64,000 nucleotides of DNA, from assembly GCA_001600695.1 (NCBI GenBank), contig BCKQ01000002.1:1178001-1242000 (forward strand), in the 5' to 3' direction. Shown piece by piece: positions 34,009 to 43,492 of this stretch. Made by a program: the position numbers and the translations under genes. Source of the DNA: Ascoidea asiatica (lineage: Eukaryota > Ascomycota > Saccharomycetes > Ascoideales > Ascoideaceae). The first letter of the stretch is position 1. Every line of letters begins with the position of its first letter. Under the pieces are notes generated by a model. The model was not told the origin of the DNA and made no database searches. It saw only the letters and a program-made list of their open reading frames with translations.

Positions 34009-34538
34009 ACCGCTGCTTTTCCGCTGTTGTTGCTATTGTGTATCCAAGGAAACACTTCCTGTAATAAAATGTCCATCGCGCTTTACTTTCTGCACCACCC
34101 ACGCACATATACAGCAAGTCCAAAAATAGAACTACCAACTCGATGGATGCAATCAGCCACGTCTGACATAATAATATTTTAAAACTGACTAATCGCACCA
34201 TCCTCACCCTGGCCCATTATTTCCCTTTAAGGCTGCTGTTTCTGCTTGTTTTGACACTTCACCAACCTACCCACTTTCAACTTCAACTTCCACTTCACTT
34301 TCACTTTCTTTTTCTTTTTCTTCTCTTTCTCCTTTTTCTTCTTTTTCTTCACTTTCTTCACTTTCTTCTTCTTTTGATGATTGAGGAATAAAAGAAGAAT
34401 CATTAAAGATTAAAAGAACCAAGATCAAATATCAAATATCAAATATCAAAGGGTTGAATAACAGTCTTATAAACTATTCAACTTCTTTTATAAATAAACA
34501 AAATACAAAATACAATAAATGATAATATAATAATAAAA

Positions 34539-35270
34539 ATGAATTTTTTAAGTAAAAAAATTTTAAATACTTTTAATAATAATAAAAATATTCCATATAC
34601 ATTTGAAGAAAAAATTTTATCAAATTTAACAATTGATAATAATTCAAATTCAATATTTAATATATATAATTCATTTAAAAAAATTGATAATTTAAAAATT
34701 TCAAATTTTACAATTTTTGAATTTGATTTAAATAATCAATATTTAAAAAAAAATTATTATAATCAAATTAAAAATTCATTAAAAAAATTAAAATCAATAA
34801 AATTTCCTGGAATTTTACAAATTTTTGATTCTTTTGAAAATAATGATTATATTTTTATAATTACTGAAAATATTTTACCTTATAATAATTTTACTTATAA
34901 TTTATTAAATTCTTCTTCAAATGATTTAAATCCCAATAATAATAGTAATAATAATATTAATAATAATAGTAATAATAATATTAATTCAAATATTGATATA
35001 AATTTGGAATTTTTTTATTTAAATATTTTCATATTATCAAATTCTTTAAATTTTATAAATAATCAAGTTAATTCAATTCATTCTAATTTTCTTTTAAATT
35101 CAATATATATTAATCAATCTGGTGAATTTAAATTATTTGGTTTTGATTATTTAACTAATTTAAATGATATAAATACTGAGAATTCTTCATTTCAATTAAA
35201 TTCTTCAAATTTATTAAATAATGATAATACCCAAAGACATCTTTTATCTCCAGATTTAATAAATCTATTA

Positions 35271-35309
<39 letters not shown>

Positions 35310-37514
35310 CAATTTTCTCATTTATCAAATTTAAAGATTCAATCTTTAAAAAAATTAGATTCTTTTAATTTAGCTATTTTAATTCTTGATTATTTATCAA
35401 TACTTTTAACTAATAAAAATTTATCATCATTAGATTTAAATAATATAAATTTCTCAAATTCAATTCAATTAAATAATTTTTTAAATAATATTCTTTTAAA
35501 AAAAAATAAAACTAACCAATCACTTTCATCAGATAATAAAAATAATTTATTAAAATTTATTAAAATTTTTAAAAATTTATTATCTAAAAATTCAAATTTA
35601 AATTCAATTGAAATTTTTATAAAAAATTTTGAAAATTTAAATTTTTTTAAAAATTTATTATTAATTCAAAATTATATTTTTTTAAAAAAACAATTAACTT
35701 TATTAAATAATGATCAAATTTTAATTTTTTTATCAAATTTACCAAAAATTTTAAATTTAAATTCATTACCTTCAATTTCTAATCCAATTATTTCAAATTA
35801 TTTAACTTATAAAATTTTACCTGAATTAATTAATCTTTTTCATTTTAAATTTGATAATAATAATAATCAAATTCAAAATCAAGACTTAAATCAATTTCCT
35901 CAATTAATTTCAACAATTTTATATTATATACTTTTATTATCAAAAGATTTAAATTTATCAAATTCAAATTTATATCAATCTTTAATAACTCCAATAATTT
36001 TATCATCTTTTAAATCAAATGATAGAACTATAAGAGTAACTTTATTAACATATTTAAATTTATATATAAAAAATTTATCAAGTTATGATATTTCAAATAA
36101 AATTTTTTTAAATTTAATTAATGGATTTCAAGATTCAAATAAAATTATAAGATTTGAAACTTTAAAATCAATTGAAATTTTTGCACCATTTTTATCTGAT
36201 AGACAATTAAATAATGAATTATTAAAAAATTTAGCAAAATTACAAAATGATAATTTTAAAAAAATTAGAAAAGAAACAATATTAATTTTAGAAAAAATTT
36301 CAAAATATTTAAATAATTTAAATAAAATTAATATATTATTAATTGCTTTTAATAAAGGTTTAAAAGATGATTATATAAAAACTAAAATTCAAACATTAAA
36401 TTCATTTAAAAATTTAATTGAAATTTTTAATCCAGAAATTTCAAGTAGTAAAATTTTATCATTAATTGCACCATTATTATTAGATTCTTCAAAAAAAATT
36501 AGAAATGAAGCTGAATTAATTTTTAATTTATATTTAAATAAAATTAAAGAAGAATCTTTAAAATTATCAACTATTGATAATAATAATAATGATATTAATA
36601 ATGATAGTGAATTATCAGATAGTGATTTTGAAAATGAAATTGAAAATAATATTGAAAATGAAATTACAAATACAAATCTGAATAATATTTTGAATAATAA
36701 TAATATAAATAGTAATATGAATAATAATATGAATATAAGTTCCAATAATAATTCTAATATAAAAAGTAATATAAATATTAGTATTAATGATAATAGTTTA
36801 ACAAGTGGTATAAGTAAAATTGGATTAAATTTAGCATTAGGAGCATTTAATAAATTACTTAGTGAAGAATCACTTGATAATCAATCAAATAATTCTATGA
36901 ATACATCAATGAATAAAGCTGTAAATAATTTTAAGATTGATAATAATAATAATAATATAATAGTTAATAAATTAAGTGAAAATTTAAATTCATTAAACAT
37001 TTCTAATACTAAAGATGATATTCAAGAGGATATTCAAGAGGATAATCATGAAGACAATAAAGAAGATAAAGAAAATAATTCATGGGATTTTGATATAAAT
37101 GAAGATTTTAATAATGATTTTGATAATAATTTCAATGATTTTAATGATTTTAATGAAAAAGACAATAAAAAGGATAAGGATGAAATAAAGAGAATAAATT
37201 TTAATGATAAATGGAATTTAAGTGATAATAATAATATAATTAATAAAAAAGTGAATGTTAAACCAATAAAGGTGAATAGTAATTTTGGAGCTAGAATTAA
37301 TAGACCAATTTTAAATAAACCATCAAAGACAATGACAATATCCTCATTTGGATCAATAAAGAGTAATAAGAGTAATAAGAGTAATAAGACAATAAATGTG
37401 AACAATAAGATTAGGAATAATAAAGTAGTACATGGATTACAATTAAAGAAGAGTAATAAGTATGAATTAAGTAATAAAGAAAGTGATTTAGATACTTGGG
37501 GAGATAATTGGTGA
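34539..37514 (+). CDS. CEX1: Cex1, SCYL-type pseudokinase / tRNA export factor
   Basis: 991 aa, against 761 in S. cerevisiae. The N-terminus MNFLSKKILNTF ... SIFNIYNSFKKIDNL and the block LKKLKSIKFPGILQIFDSF with TENILPY follow the degenerate kinase domain of Cex1. Catalytic Lys, HRD and DFG motifs are not evident. HEAT repeats follow at about 470-680 (SSFKSNDRTIRVTLLTYLN, FQDSNKIIRFETLKSIEIF, ALLLDSSKKIRNEAELIF). The tail is acidic and Asn-rich and ends DTWGDNW, a Trp/Asp motif that recalls coat- and adaptin-binding tails. Known role: collects tRNA from Los1 and Msn5 at the nuclear pore and passes it to eEF1A. It is also linked to COPI traffic. Confidence 0.88.
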
Positions 37515-37570
37515 ATTTATTTATTTAGTTTATTTAAGTTTATATAAAGTATGTAGATTGAGTATATAGG

Positions 37571-38230
37571 TTATAAAATAATATTATCAATTAATCTAAT
37601 ATAATTTGAATTTGATTTATTTTTAACAAAAATTGCAACAGATAAAATTGCACCATTATTTTTATTTATTATTGTAAGATTATTTAAATTTAATTTATCA
37701 TTAAAAGAAATATAATCAATAATTAAATCTTTTGAGATTATATAAATATTTAAAAAATCTAACATTTTTTTAATTAAATCATTTGAATTTATTAAATTAA
37801 AATTTTTATCAAATTCATTAATATAAATATTTTGAATAAATTTTAAAGATTTAAAAATTATAGAAGCAAAATTTAATGAAATTTTATCAAAATATAAATT
37901 TCTTGAAGATAATGCAAGACCTGAATTTGGATCTCTTTTAATTGGAATTATAATTAAATTAATTGGATATAATAAATCTTTTATTAAATTTTTTATTACA
38001 AAAGTTTGTTGAATATCTTTTTGACCAAAATAAACAAAATTTGGATTAATAATATTAAAAAATTTAGTTATAATAGTTGCAACACCTCTAAAGAAATTTG
38101 GTCTTGATTTACCTTCTAATTGTTCAGAAACTCCAATTACAGAAATAAATGAACCTTTTTGTTTATTAATTTCTAAAGGTATACCAGATGGATACATTTC
38201 ATTTACACTTGGAATAAAAATTACATCAAC

Positions 38231-38293
<63 letters not shown>

Positions 38294-38665
38294 TAAATTT
38301 ATAATTTTTTTAATATCATTATTTAAAGTTTTTGGATAATTATTAAGATCTTCATTTGGAGAAAATTGAGAAGGATTTATAAATATTGAAATTATAGTTT
38401 TATTATTATTTAATAATGAAGAATTTATTAAAGATAAATGACCATCATGTAAAGCACCCATTGTTGGTATAAAACCAACAGTTTTATTATCTAATAAACA
38501 TGATAATCTCCATTTTCTAACTTCATCAATAGTTTTTAGAATTAAAGGATCATTTGAAGAATTTGAAATATTTGAAGGATTTGAAGAATCTGAAATATCT
38601 GAAATTTCGGGTATATTATTTGAAATATTATTTGAAATATCTTTTGATTCTTGTATTACAGTCAT
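37571..38665 (-). CDS. PAN6: Pantoate-beta-alanine ligase (pantothenate synthetase)
   Basis: 364 aa. The nucleotidyl-transferase fold motifs are present: GFIPTMGALHDGHLSLI (HIGH-type), SIFINPSQFSPNEDLNNYP, NFVYFGQKDIQQTFVI, KRDPNSGLALSSRNLYF. The reaction is ATP-dependent condensation of pantoate with beta-alanine, the last step of pantothenate synthesis toward CoA. A run of about 21 Asn (codon AAT, 38232-38293) is inserted between IINL and KVDVIF, within the otherwise compact catalytic domain. The N-terminal ~40 residues are Ser/Asn-rich. It is convergent with CEX1, with a 56-bp gap. Confidence 0.96.
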
Positions 38666-39013
38666 TATGAATTTTCATTTATTAAACTTATTGAATAAGA
38701 AGAAGAATATAAAAGATGAGAAAGAAGTAATTAAATGAATGGAATATCTTTAATTTATATCAAATGAAATAAAAGATTTGGGAAGTTAAAGAAATATAGA
38801 AATAGTTCAGTAATGATAACAGTGTAAACACTCGGCCGATGAGGTGAAATATTTAGAATTATCGAGTTGTTGTTTGTTCTCTTCGTCGTCGGAAGCGCGG
38901 TACGAGCAGATCACGAGCAGATCACGAACGAGCAGGACAGAAACAGAAACAGAAACAGAAACAGACAGCGAAAACAAGAAATGGTCAGGTGACACGCGCT
39001 TGTCATGTGATCA

Positions 39014-39038
39014 GGTAATCCGCAGCACGCGGATTACC
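39014..39038. promoter_or_regulatory. Perfect inverted repeat, 10-bp arms
   Basis: Arms GGTAATCCGC and GCGGATTACC are separated by AGCAC. It is followed within 80 bp by two TTACGTAATC elements. A dimer-binding operator is inferred. Confidence 0.45.
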
Positions 39039-39080
39039 ATGGATGCAATTGGATTTGATACACTTATATCCTGGCCCGGC

Positions 39081-39114
39081 TTACGTAATCTCCGCTGCCA
39101 CGGTTGTTACGTAA
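39081..39114. promoter_or_regulatory. Two TTACGTAA sites
   Basis: At 39081-39088 and 39107-39114, each followed by TC. TTACGTAA matches the known yeast AP-1 (Yap) family consensus. Confidence 0.45.
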
Positions 39115-39193
39115 TCCTGCTGTTCCAATGAAAGTTTTGCAAACGAACAAAAAGAAGAAGAAGAAGAAGAAGAAGAAGAAGAGAAGAAGATAA

Positions 39194-39277
39194 TCCTGTT
39201 GGTTCTCCTGTTGGTGCTTTTGTTGTTTCTCTTGTTGTTTCTCTTGTTGTTTCTCTTGTTGATTCTCCTGTTGATAC
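39194..39277. repeat. 12-bp minisatellite, about seven copies
   Basis: Imperfect tandem units of TCTTGTTGTTTC type just upstream of MRPL20. The minus strand translates as QQEK/QQEN repeats. Confidence 0.85.
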
Positions 39278-39405
39278 TCGTGTGGATGGTGTTGATGCTT
39301 CTCTTGATTCAACTTATAAACTACTTCAATCACTCTCATATAATATAACTGAAATACCTGACAATTAAAAGTCATTAATAAAATCATTAATAAAATCATT
39401 TAAAA

Positions 39406-40002
39406 ATGTTTTCAATTAAATTAATAAATTCAAATTTTATAAATTTAATAAATTTTAATCAAAAACGACTTTTATCAATTTCAAAAATATCATTTTCAAA
39501 ACAATTTAAAATTCAATCTTTAAATCAATTTCCAAATAAATATAAAGGTAAAGCATCTAAATTTAAACCAGCAAATTTAAAACCAGGTCTTTATAATATT
39601 AAATCTCCTTCAATATCTTCTCCAATTCAAGAAACTCCAAATGTTTTTTTACCTAAATCTGATCCACGTTATAATACAAATTTACAATATTCAAATGATC
39701 AAATATTAAAATTTAAAACAATTGGTAATTCAAAAGAAAAAATTTATAATTTAAATAATGAACAAATTAAAGAAATTAAATTTTTAAGAAATTTAAATCC
39801 AAATAAATTTAATAGAAATTATCTCTCAAAAAAATTTAATTGTTCTTCTTTTTTTATATCTTTAATTTCAAAAAATTCTTTAAAAAGGTATAATCAAATG
39901 AAATTAAATTTAAATAAAATTAAAAATTCATGGGGTAAAAATAAATTAATTTCAAAACAAAATAAATTAAAAAGAAATAAACTTATATATCGTGATCTAT
40001 AA
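39406..40002 (+). CDS. MRPL20: Mitochondrial large-subunit ribosomal protein mL58
   Basis: 198 aa. The N-terminus (MFSIKLINSNFINLINFNQKR) is basic and lacks acids, a mitochondrial presequence type. FLPKSDPRYN, NNEQIKEIKFLRNLNPNKFNRNYLSKKFNCSSFFISLI and a final IKNSWGKNK ... KLKRNKLIYRDL follow the order of S. cerevisiae Mrpl20. It is a fungal-type protein of the 54S subunit. It is convergent with TRZ1 (89 bp). Confidence 0.88.
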   Translation: MFSIKLINSNFINLINFNQKRLLSISKISFSKQFKIQSLNQFPNKYKGKASKFKPANLKPGLYNIKSPSISSPIQETPNVFLPKSDPRYNTNLQYSNDQILKFKTIGNSKEKIYNLNNEQIKEIKFLRNLNPNKFNRNYLSKKFNCSSFFISLISKNSLKRYNQMKLNLNKIKNSWGKNKLISKQNKLKRNKLIYRDL

Positions 40003-40091
40003 TTTCAATCACTCTATATTCATTTATTATTATATAATCATTACTTGTATATATCATATAATATAATATAATATAATATAATATTACTTGA

Positions 40092-42848
40092 TCATTTTGT
40101 AACTTCTTTATATTTTCGTTTGTTAGTATTATTATTCTTATTAATATTCTTATTAATATTATTCATTTTCAATTTACTCTTACCTTTATTAATCTTTTTA
40201 TTATCATTCTCATTAATTTCAATTTCTGATTCTTTTTTCTCTTCTTCAAAAAATTTTGGTAAATATCTAAAAATCTTTTTTTGTTCTCCAATATTCTTAT
40301 ATCTCACAATCATTCCATCAAATCCATATATAATCTCCATTTCATTCTCATCCTCTTTCTCTTTCTCTTTCTCTTTTTCCTGAAATAATGGTAATGGTAA
40401 TTTAGGATACCTTTGACTAAAATGTGTTAAAATTAATTTCTCAATTTTCATAACTTTTCCAATATTTATAGCTTCATTAATTGTACTATGTTTTTTTTTA
40501 ATTGCTTCAATTCTTAATTCATCTTCAAATGTTGATTCATGAATTAATAAATTACTTTTATATCCAATTTTTTTACTAAAATTTTTAAAATTTGGTCTTG
40601 TATCTCCTGAATAACTAAATTTTATTATAATTTTTTCAAAATTAATTAAATTTAAATTTAAATTTAAATTTTTAATCTCAATTGATATTGAATATGATGA
40701 TAAACAATGAATTGCTTTACATGTTTTTATACTTTTTAAACTTAATTCTTCATATAAATCTTGTAAAATTTCAATTTTTTTAAAATTCATTAAACTTATA
40801 TCCATCTCACTTACATTATCATTATCATTATCTTCTTCAATATCACTTACTTCAGAATCAAGAATATTAAATTCATTTTGTTTAATAATTGGATACTTTT
40901 TTTCATTAATTAAAAATTCATCATTATTTAAAAAAATTATTTCATTATTTAAATATTTCTCTTCATTTCTTTCAATTTCATTCCATTCTTTTAAAAAATT
41001 TTCATATTGCCATGGTCCAATTATATATAACTTATTCTTATTATAACTTTCATTATTACATAAATGCCATTCATTAATTAATGAAATTATACCAAGATGA
41101 TGATCTGCATGTAAATGACTTAAAAAAATTAATTTCAATTCTTTAAATATTCTCTTAATATATTTTTTTTTATAAAAAATTCTTTTAATTGTACCAATTG
41201 TATTTTCTCCTGCATCTAAAATTATAATCTCAAATTTAATTTTATTATTTTTAATTATTGGAATTCTTAATAATGTTGAAATTACATTTCTATGTTTTGA
41301 AGGTAATGCACTACCTGTACCTAAAGTAATAATTTGAACTTCATTACGTAATTTTAATTCAATATCTTCTTCTTGTAAATTAATATCTTTTAATGAATTT
41401 GGAATTTTAAAAAAATCTTCTAAAATTTTTTCATCATTTAATAATATTTCATCTTTATTAATTTCCTTTTTAATATTTTCATCCATATCTTCATCCATAT
41501 CTTCATTTATTTCTTTCACTATTTTTTCAATTTTTTCATCATAAAGTTTTGAAAAATAATCTTTATCTTCATTTTCAATTAATTTTTTTTCATTATTTTC
41601 TTCAATAATATATTCTCCTGCAGAAATTAAAAAATTTTGTTGAGAAATTAATGGTATAATATTTTTATTATTATTATTATAATCATTACTAATTAATTTA
41701 TTATAATCATTATTAAAATATGGTAAACAATAATTTTCATTTGATACAGTTTTTAATTTTAAAGTTACTAATGAACCACTTTTAAAAACTAAACTATTTG
41801 GTACATAATCTTTATGAGATATAATATGTTTAACATTTTTTGAAAATTTATTATAAAATTCAATTAAATTTAAACATAATGGATTTATATCATCACCAAG
41901 AAAATAATAAATTAAACCAATTTCTTCAATTTTTTGATTATCATTATTAATTTTATTATTAAACCATTCTTTATTATTTAAAGTATTTAATAAATAATTA
42001 TTTGAAGGTATATGAATTATTAAAATTTTTTTATATTCTCTATTTTCAGAAATTACATCATTTGGATTAATAATTGTACCATCTTTTAAAGTTATTGAAA
42101 TACCATTTGTAAGTTTTGCAAATAATGGACCTTTTGGTATATTTAATTCTTCTGCTTTTTTAATATTAAATCTACCTCTAATTGGATTAATTTGAATAAT
42201 ATATGAAGTTGAAGAATTAAAAGAATTTTTATTTAAATTTGGTAATTTTATATTTACAAAAGGTGCAAGTAATTTTGAACCAACTTCACTTTCAGGTGTA
42301 ATTGAATCATTTGATGGAAACATTTTTGAAATAATTTTTTGTAATCTAAATTTTATTTTTTTATGATCAGATTCATTATTAATTAAAGATAATTCATTAT
42401 TTTCTTTATTAGAATTTTTTAAATCAATATTTGGTAAAATTTTTATTGATTTCACAGTTATTAAATCATCTTTAAAAATTTGATTATTATTTAAAGTATT
42501 AATTTTTAAATTTGAACCTTTTCTAAAAATAAAATATCTCCAAGTTGAACAAATATAATCTAATAAAGAATTACCATGAAATATTTGAATATTTTGATTA
42601 CCTTGATCACTTGCAGTTAATATTAAACCTGGAATACCACCAATTGATTCCCAATTTAAAATTCCTGTTAAAAATGTTGCTTTTAATTTATTACTACCAA
42701 ATTTTATTTTATTTTCTGTAAATGCTCTTTGACAACCTTCAGGTATTTGACCAAATAAATATTTGTTACCTAGATTTGTAGCTGATAAAATAATTAATGG
42801 TTTAGTTGTATCACTTGTTGGATTTAAAGCAGTTGTTATTGAATACAT
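40092..42848 (-). CDS. TRZ1: tRNase Z, long form (tRNA 3' endonuclease)
   Basis: 918 aa from the ATG at 42846-42848. This start aligns with S. cerevisiae Trz1 (MYSITTALNPTSDTTKPL). The N-terminal degenerate half holds FLTGILNWESIGGIPGLILT and the exosite-type region KGPLFAKLTNGISITLKDG. The active C-terminal half holds ITLGTGSALPSKHRNVIST, LDAGENTIGTI, the metal site LSHLHADHHLG, SGDTRPN, and HFSQRYPKLP. Known role: cleavage of the 3' trailer from pre-tRNAs in nucleus and mitochondria. The frame stays open upstream for 53 codons without an ATG (see next entry). Asn and Glu/Lys inserts sit between the halves. Confidence 0.95.
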   Translation of the reverse strand: MYSITTALNPTSDTTKPLIILSATNLGNKYLFGQIPEGCQRAFTENKIKFGSNKLKATFLTGILNWESIGGIPGLILTASDQGNQNIQIFHGNSLLDYICSTWRYFIFRKGSNLKINTLNNNQIFKDDLITVKSIKILPNIDLKNSNKENNELSLINNESDHKKIKFRLQKIISKMFPSNDSITPESEVGSKLLAPFVNIKLPNLNKNSFNSSTSYIIQINPIRGRFNIKKAEELNIPKGPLFAKLTNGISITLKDGTIINPNDVISENREYKKILIIHIPSNNYLLNTLNNKEWFNNKINNDNQKIEEIGLIYYFLGDDINPLCLNLIEFYNKFSKNVKHIISHKDYVPNSLVFKSGSLVTLKLKTVSNENYCLPYFNNDYNKLISNDYNNNNKNIIPLISQQNFLISAGEYIIEENNEKKLIENEDKDYFSKLYDEKIEKIVKEINEDMDEDMDENIKKEINKDEILLNDEKILEDFFKIPNSLKDINLQEEDIELKLRNEVQIITLGTGSALPSKHRNVISTLLRIPIIKNNKIKFEIIILDAGENTIGTIKRIFYKKKYIKRIFKELKLIFLSHLHADHHLGIISLINEWHLCNNESYNKNKLYIIGPWQYENFLKEWNEIERNEEKYLNNEIIFLNNDEFLINEKKYPIIKQNEFNILDSEVSDIEEDNDNDNVSEMDISLMNFKKIEILQDLYEELSLKSIKTCKAIHCLSSYSISIEIKNLNLNLNLINFEKIIIKFSYSGDTRPNFKNFSKKIGYKSNLLIHESTFEDELRIEAIKKKHSTINEAINIGKVMKIEKLILTHFSQRYPKLPLPLFQEKEKEKEKEDENEMEIIYGFDGMIVRYKNIGEQKKIFRYLPKFFEEEKKESEIEINENDNKKINKGKSKLKMNNINKNINKNNNTNKRKYKEVTK

Positions 42849-43007
42849 TGTATTATTATTATTATTATTATTTGCTAATGATATTCTTCCAGAATGAAAA
42901 AAAAATAGACCTATTTTATTTATTGCAGGAGAAGGAAAAAAACCTCCTTGGGGTTTGACTGCAGATGAAAATCGAAAGAGAAAAGACGACAATGCGAAAC
43001 TTCTCAA
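42849..43007 (-). other. In-frame, AUG-less leader of TRZ1 with presequence character
   Basis: 53 codons continuous with TRZ1, bounded upstream by an in-frame TGA and containing no ATG. The first TTG, with A at -3, is at 43007-43005. From there the peptide reads LRSFALSSFLFRFSSAVK: Arg/Lys/Ser/Phe and no acids. Non-AUG initiation of a mitochondrial isoform is inferred. The precedent is yeast GRS1, which starts its mitochondrial form at UUG. Confidence 0.45.
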
Positions 43008-43492
43008 CTTGATTAATCACTCCTATCATCAGATTGATATATTGGAGTTTATATATTAATCTAATCAATCAATATTCAAATTAAGTTAAATCGATTAATT
43101 TCTCCATCTTTTCATTATTTTAATATTTTCTTCCATTTTGAAATTTTAATGGTTTTTTTTTTCGAATTTTTGAAAATGAAAAATTGAATCCAGATCTGAG
43201 GGTCTTTTCACCGGATTGAAACTTACCGTAGCCCAGGTTGCTAGTTCCAACTGTTTAGACTCATCCACCGCTGGCCATGGATTTTAACGGACACGGACCC
43301 TCCCTCCAGTTTTACTGCACAGTGGAAAAAGAATAAAAACAACGGCAGCGAGTGAGGCTGCGACTGCGACTGCGACTGATAAATCTGAAGGAGTCTCAAG
43401 AAGCAGAAACAGCAGAATCATCATCAAAAAGAAGGATGGTCTGAAAAACAGCACTGAGCAACACCAAATTCATCTACTTCAGTCACTTCACA
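43008..43492. other. Divergent promoter TRZ1 / GYP1
   Basis: A G+C-richer core (43190-43440) includes CATGGATTTT at 43275, CACCGGATTG at 43211 and a GCGACT triplet repeat near 43361. No gene is seen. Confidence 0.55.

Larger units (their letters stand above)
33140..34538. other. 1.4-kb divergent promoter before CEX1
   Basis: It holds an (AAAT)n tract (33282-33360), a 9-bp tandem repeat (33769-33831), a G+C-rich island (about 33840-34240) with four ACCAGCC sites, and a CT-rich tract (34265-34375). ORFs on both strands of the island are uninformative. No RNA gene is recognised. Confidence 0.6.
38666..39405. other. Divergent promoter PAN6 / MRPL20
   Basis: G+C-rich in the centre, with two ACGAGCAGATC copies (38902-38923), an AGAAAC run (38938-38962), a 25-bp palindrome, two TTACGTAA sites, a GAA tract (39150-39190) and a 12-bp minisatellite. 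Open frames across these repeats are composition artefacts. Confidence 0.65.

Noticed and set aside
33866-34207. Overlapping frames of over 100 codons on both strands of the G+C-rich island
   Set aside because: They are long only because the island has few stops. No domain, and the strands conflict.
39064-39399. Minus-strand 111-codon frame with QQEK repeats and a Phe run
   Set aside because: It is a translation of the 12-bp minisatellite and the GAA tract in the MRPL20 leader. No non-repetitive part resembles a protein.
34539-40091. CEX1, PAN6, MRPL20 and TRZ1 as a functional tRNA cluster
   Set aside because: Two tRNA genes near each other, but they are separated by unrelated genes on mixed strands. 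Coincidence is sufficient.
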